Below, piece after piece: positions 62,931-64,000 of a stretch of 64,000 nt of DNA. The notes under the pieces were generated by a model. It was not told where the DNA came from, made no database searches, and saw only the letters and a program-made list of their open reading frames with translations. Made by a program: the position numbers and the translations under genes. The stretch is from positions 434,001-498,000 of the forward strand of contig NZ_CP026121.1 of NCBI RefSeq assembly GCF_003330845.1, read 5' to 3'. The stretch is from Streptomyces sp. Go-475. GTDB taxonomy: Bacteria; Actinomycetota; Actinomycetes; Streptomycetales; Streptomycetaceae. Positions within the stretch are counted from its first letter, which is position 1; each line of letters starts with the position of its first letter.

Positions 62931-64000
62931 TCACAAGCGGCACCTCGCCTCCGACGCGGCGACGAGGGGGCCGGGTGCGGCCGCCCGGGGACGTTCCGCC
63001 TCGTGGGCGGCCGGCTTGCGGATCAGGAGCAGGGCCGCGTCGTCGTGCAGCCGGCCGCCCACGTGGGCCAGCAGTTCGTCGTGCAGGGCGTCGAGGGTCC
63101 GGCCCGGCTCGTGGGAGACGTGCCGCTCCAGGCCTTCGGCGAGCGGGTAGAAGGCGCGGCCGCCGTCGCGGGCCTCGGTGACCCCGTCGGTGTAGAGCAG
63201 CAGCTGGTCGCCGTCGGCGAAGGGAAGCGCCTGGAGGCGCGGCGCGTGCCCGGTGAGGGCGCGCAGTCCGAGGGGCGGGGCGGGATGCGCGGGCTCCACC
63301 GCCGTCACGCTCCCGGAGGCGTCCACGAGCAGCGGGGGCGTGTGCCCGCAGTTCACCACCTCCAGGTGCCCGGCCCGCGGGTATCCGGCGACGATGGCGG
63401 TGACGAAGTCGTCGTGGCCGAGGTTGCGCGCCAGGCTCCGCTCGATCCGGTCGACCACGGCGAGGAGATCGGGCTCGTCGTGGGCCGCCTCGCGGAAGAC
63501 GCCCAGCACCAGCGCGGCGGTCCCCACGGCGGGCAGCCCCTTGCCGCGCACGTCGCCGACGATCAGCCGCACCCCGTGCGGGGTGGGGATCAGGGCGTAG
63601 AGGTCTCCGCCGATCCGGGCCTCGGCCGCGGCGGCGCTGTAGCGGACGGCCGCCTGGAACGGTCCGACGGTCGCCGGCACGGGCCTGAGCAGGGCGTGCT
63701 GGGCGGTCTCGGCGACCGAGCGGACGGCGGCGAGCACTCGTTCACGGCGCCCGCGCAGGACACCGGCCAGGCCGCTTGCGAGGGTGACGGCCACCAGGGC
63801 GGCCAGCAGGGCGGCCACTTCACGGCCGGGCACGCCGTCGTGGGTGCCGAGGGTCGCGCCGAGCGCCACGGTGAGGCCGCCGACGCAGAGGACTCCGCGC
63901 GGCCCGTTGGTCGTGGCCGCCAGGGCGGGTCCGGCCGCGAGCAGGGGCAGCCAGATCATCCCCGCTCCGTCGGCGAGGTCGGCGAGCACCACGGCGGAGA
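62931..64000 (-). CDS. PP2C/SpoIIE-type serine phosphatase (5' end probably outside window)
   Basis: At least 353 residues; the frame is still open at the window edge so the true start may lie beyond. The N-terminal part has membrane helices (MIWLPLLAAGPALAA, EVAALLAALVAVTLASGLAGVL) and is followed by a SpoIIE-like phosphatase domain at about 110-330 (EARIGGDLYALIPTPHGVRL, VGDVRGKGLPA, LLLYTDGVTEARDGG). These membrane phosphatases usually act on anti-sigma-factor antagonists. No sigma-factor partner gene is visible. It is convergent with paaK, with 67 bases between them holding nothing recognisable. Confidence 0.82.
   Translation of the reverse strand, partial: SAVVLADLADGAGMIWLPLLAAGPALAATTNGPRGVLCVGGLTVALGATLGTHDGVPGREVAALLAALVAVTLASGLAGVLRGRRERVLAAVRSVAETAQHALLRPVPATVGPFQAAVRYSAAAAEARIGGDLYALIPTPHGVRLIVGDVRGKGLPAVGTAALVLGVFREAAHDEPDLLAVVDRIERSLARNLGHDDFVTAIVAGYPRAGHLEVVNCGHTPPLLVDASGSVTAVEPAHPAPPLGLRALTGHAPRLQALPFADGDQLLLYTDGVTEARDGGRAFYPLAEGLERHVSHEPGRTLDALHDELLAHVGGRLHDDAALLLIRKPAAHEAERPRAAAPGPLVAASEARCRL

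Noticed and set aside
1..64000. tRNA, rRNA, CRISPR, insertion sequences, prophage or biosynthetic megasynthase genes
   Set aside because: None seen on either strand; no repeat-spacer arrays, transposase-like proteins or terminal inverted repeats were recognised.

Overview
The window is a stretch of very GC-rich actinobacterial chromosome, almost certainly from Streptomyces or a close relative. The grounds are third-position GC bias throughout, many GTG starts and 4-bp ATGA/GTGA gene overlaps, a CUT1 sugar importer with LacI repressors, a large Streptomyces-type membrane protein, and a short intergenic repeat common in this genus. I saw no rRNA, tRNA, CRISPR array, insertion sequence, phage gene or replication origin. 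Coding density is high; no gene-free stretch exceeds 300 bases, the longest being the 300 bases between the two IclR genes.

Layout. 1-7.0 kb (all minus strand): an MptB-like mannosyltransferase cut by the window edge, glutaminase, and an asparagine-use block (GntR/FadR regulator, amino acid permease and L-asparaginase overlapping, then aspartase) that would take asparagine through aspartate to fumarate plus ammonia. 7.1-10.7 kb: undecaprenyl-diphosphatase, a crcB-DUF190-crcB fluoride-export operon, an SMP-30/strictosidine-synthase-like protein and a small ArsR regulator. 10.8-18.9 kb: a galactan system. Secreted GH53 galactanase and GH42 beta-galactosidase lie on the minus strand, divergent from a lipoprotein/two-permease ABC importer and its LacI repressor; a palindromic LacI-type operator sits between them. 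18.9-23.5 kb: MarR, SseB-like protein, peptidase E and a large signal-peptide membrane protein. 23.5-30.2 kb: a second galactoside island (MFS transporter, two overlapping GH35 enzymes, LacI) with a perfect 16-bp palindrome over its promoter. 30.2-32.2 kb: a P1B-4 metal ATPase behind an ArsR/SmtB-type operator.

32.2-55.5 kb is the most unusual part. A 13-gene minus-strand operon runs from 46434 to 32286 and ends in a clear hairpin. It combines a polyamine/opine-type ABC importer, three flavin amine oxidases, two zinc deacylases of the AstE/aspartoacylase family, a class III aminotransferase, an aldehyde dehydrogenase, an aldo/keto reductase and a HAD hydrolase. Divergent from it stand two tandem IclR genes, near-identical copies with matching promoters and operators. 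A second operon (class III aminotransferase, FAD/Fe-S dehydrogenase, semialdehyde dehydrogenase, class V aminotransferase) follows, divergent from a PucR-type regulator. Together they look like a duplicated pathway for import and breakdown of an acylated or alkylated amine; the substrate is unknown.

57.2-62.9 kb: phenylacetate entry genes, paaABCDE on the minus strand and paaI-paaK on the plus strand, around a shared promoter region with two PaaR-type operators but no paaR in view. The window ends inside a PP2C/SpoIIE-type phosphatase gene.
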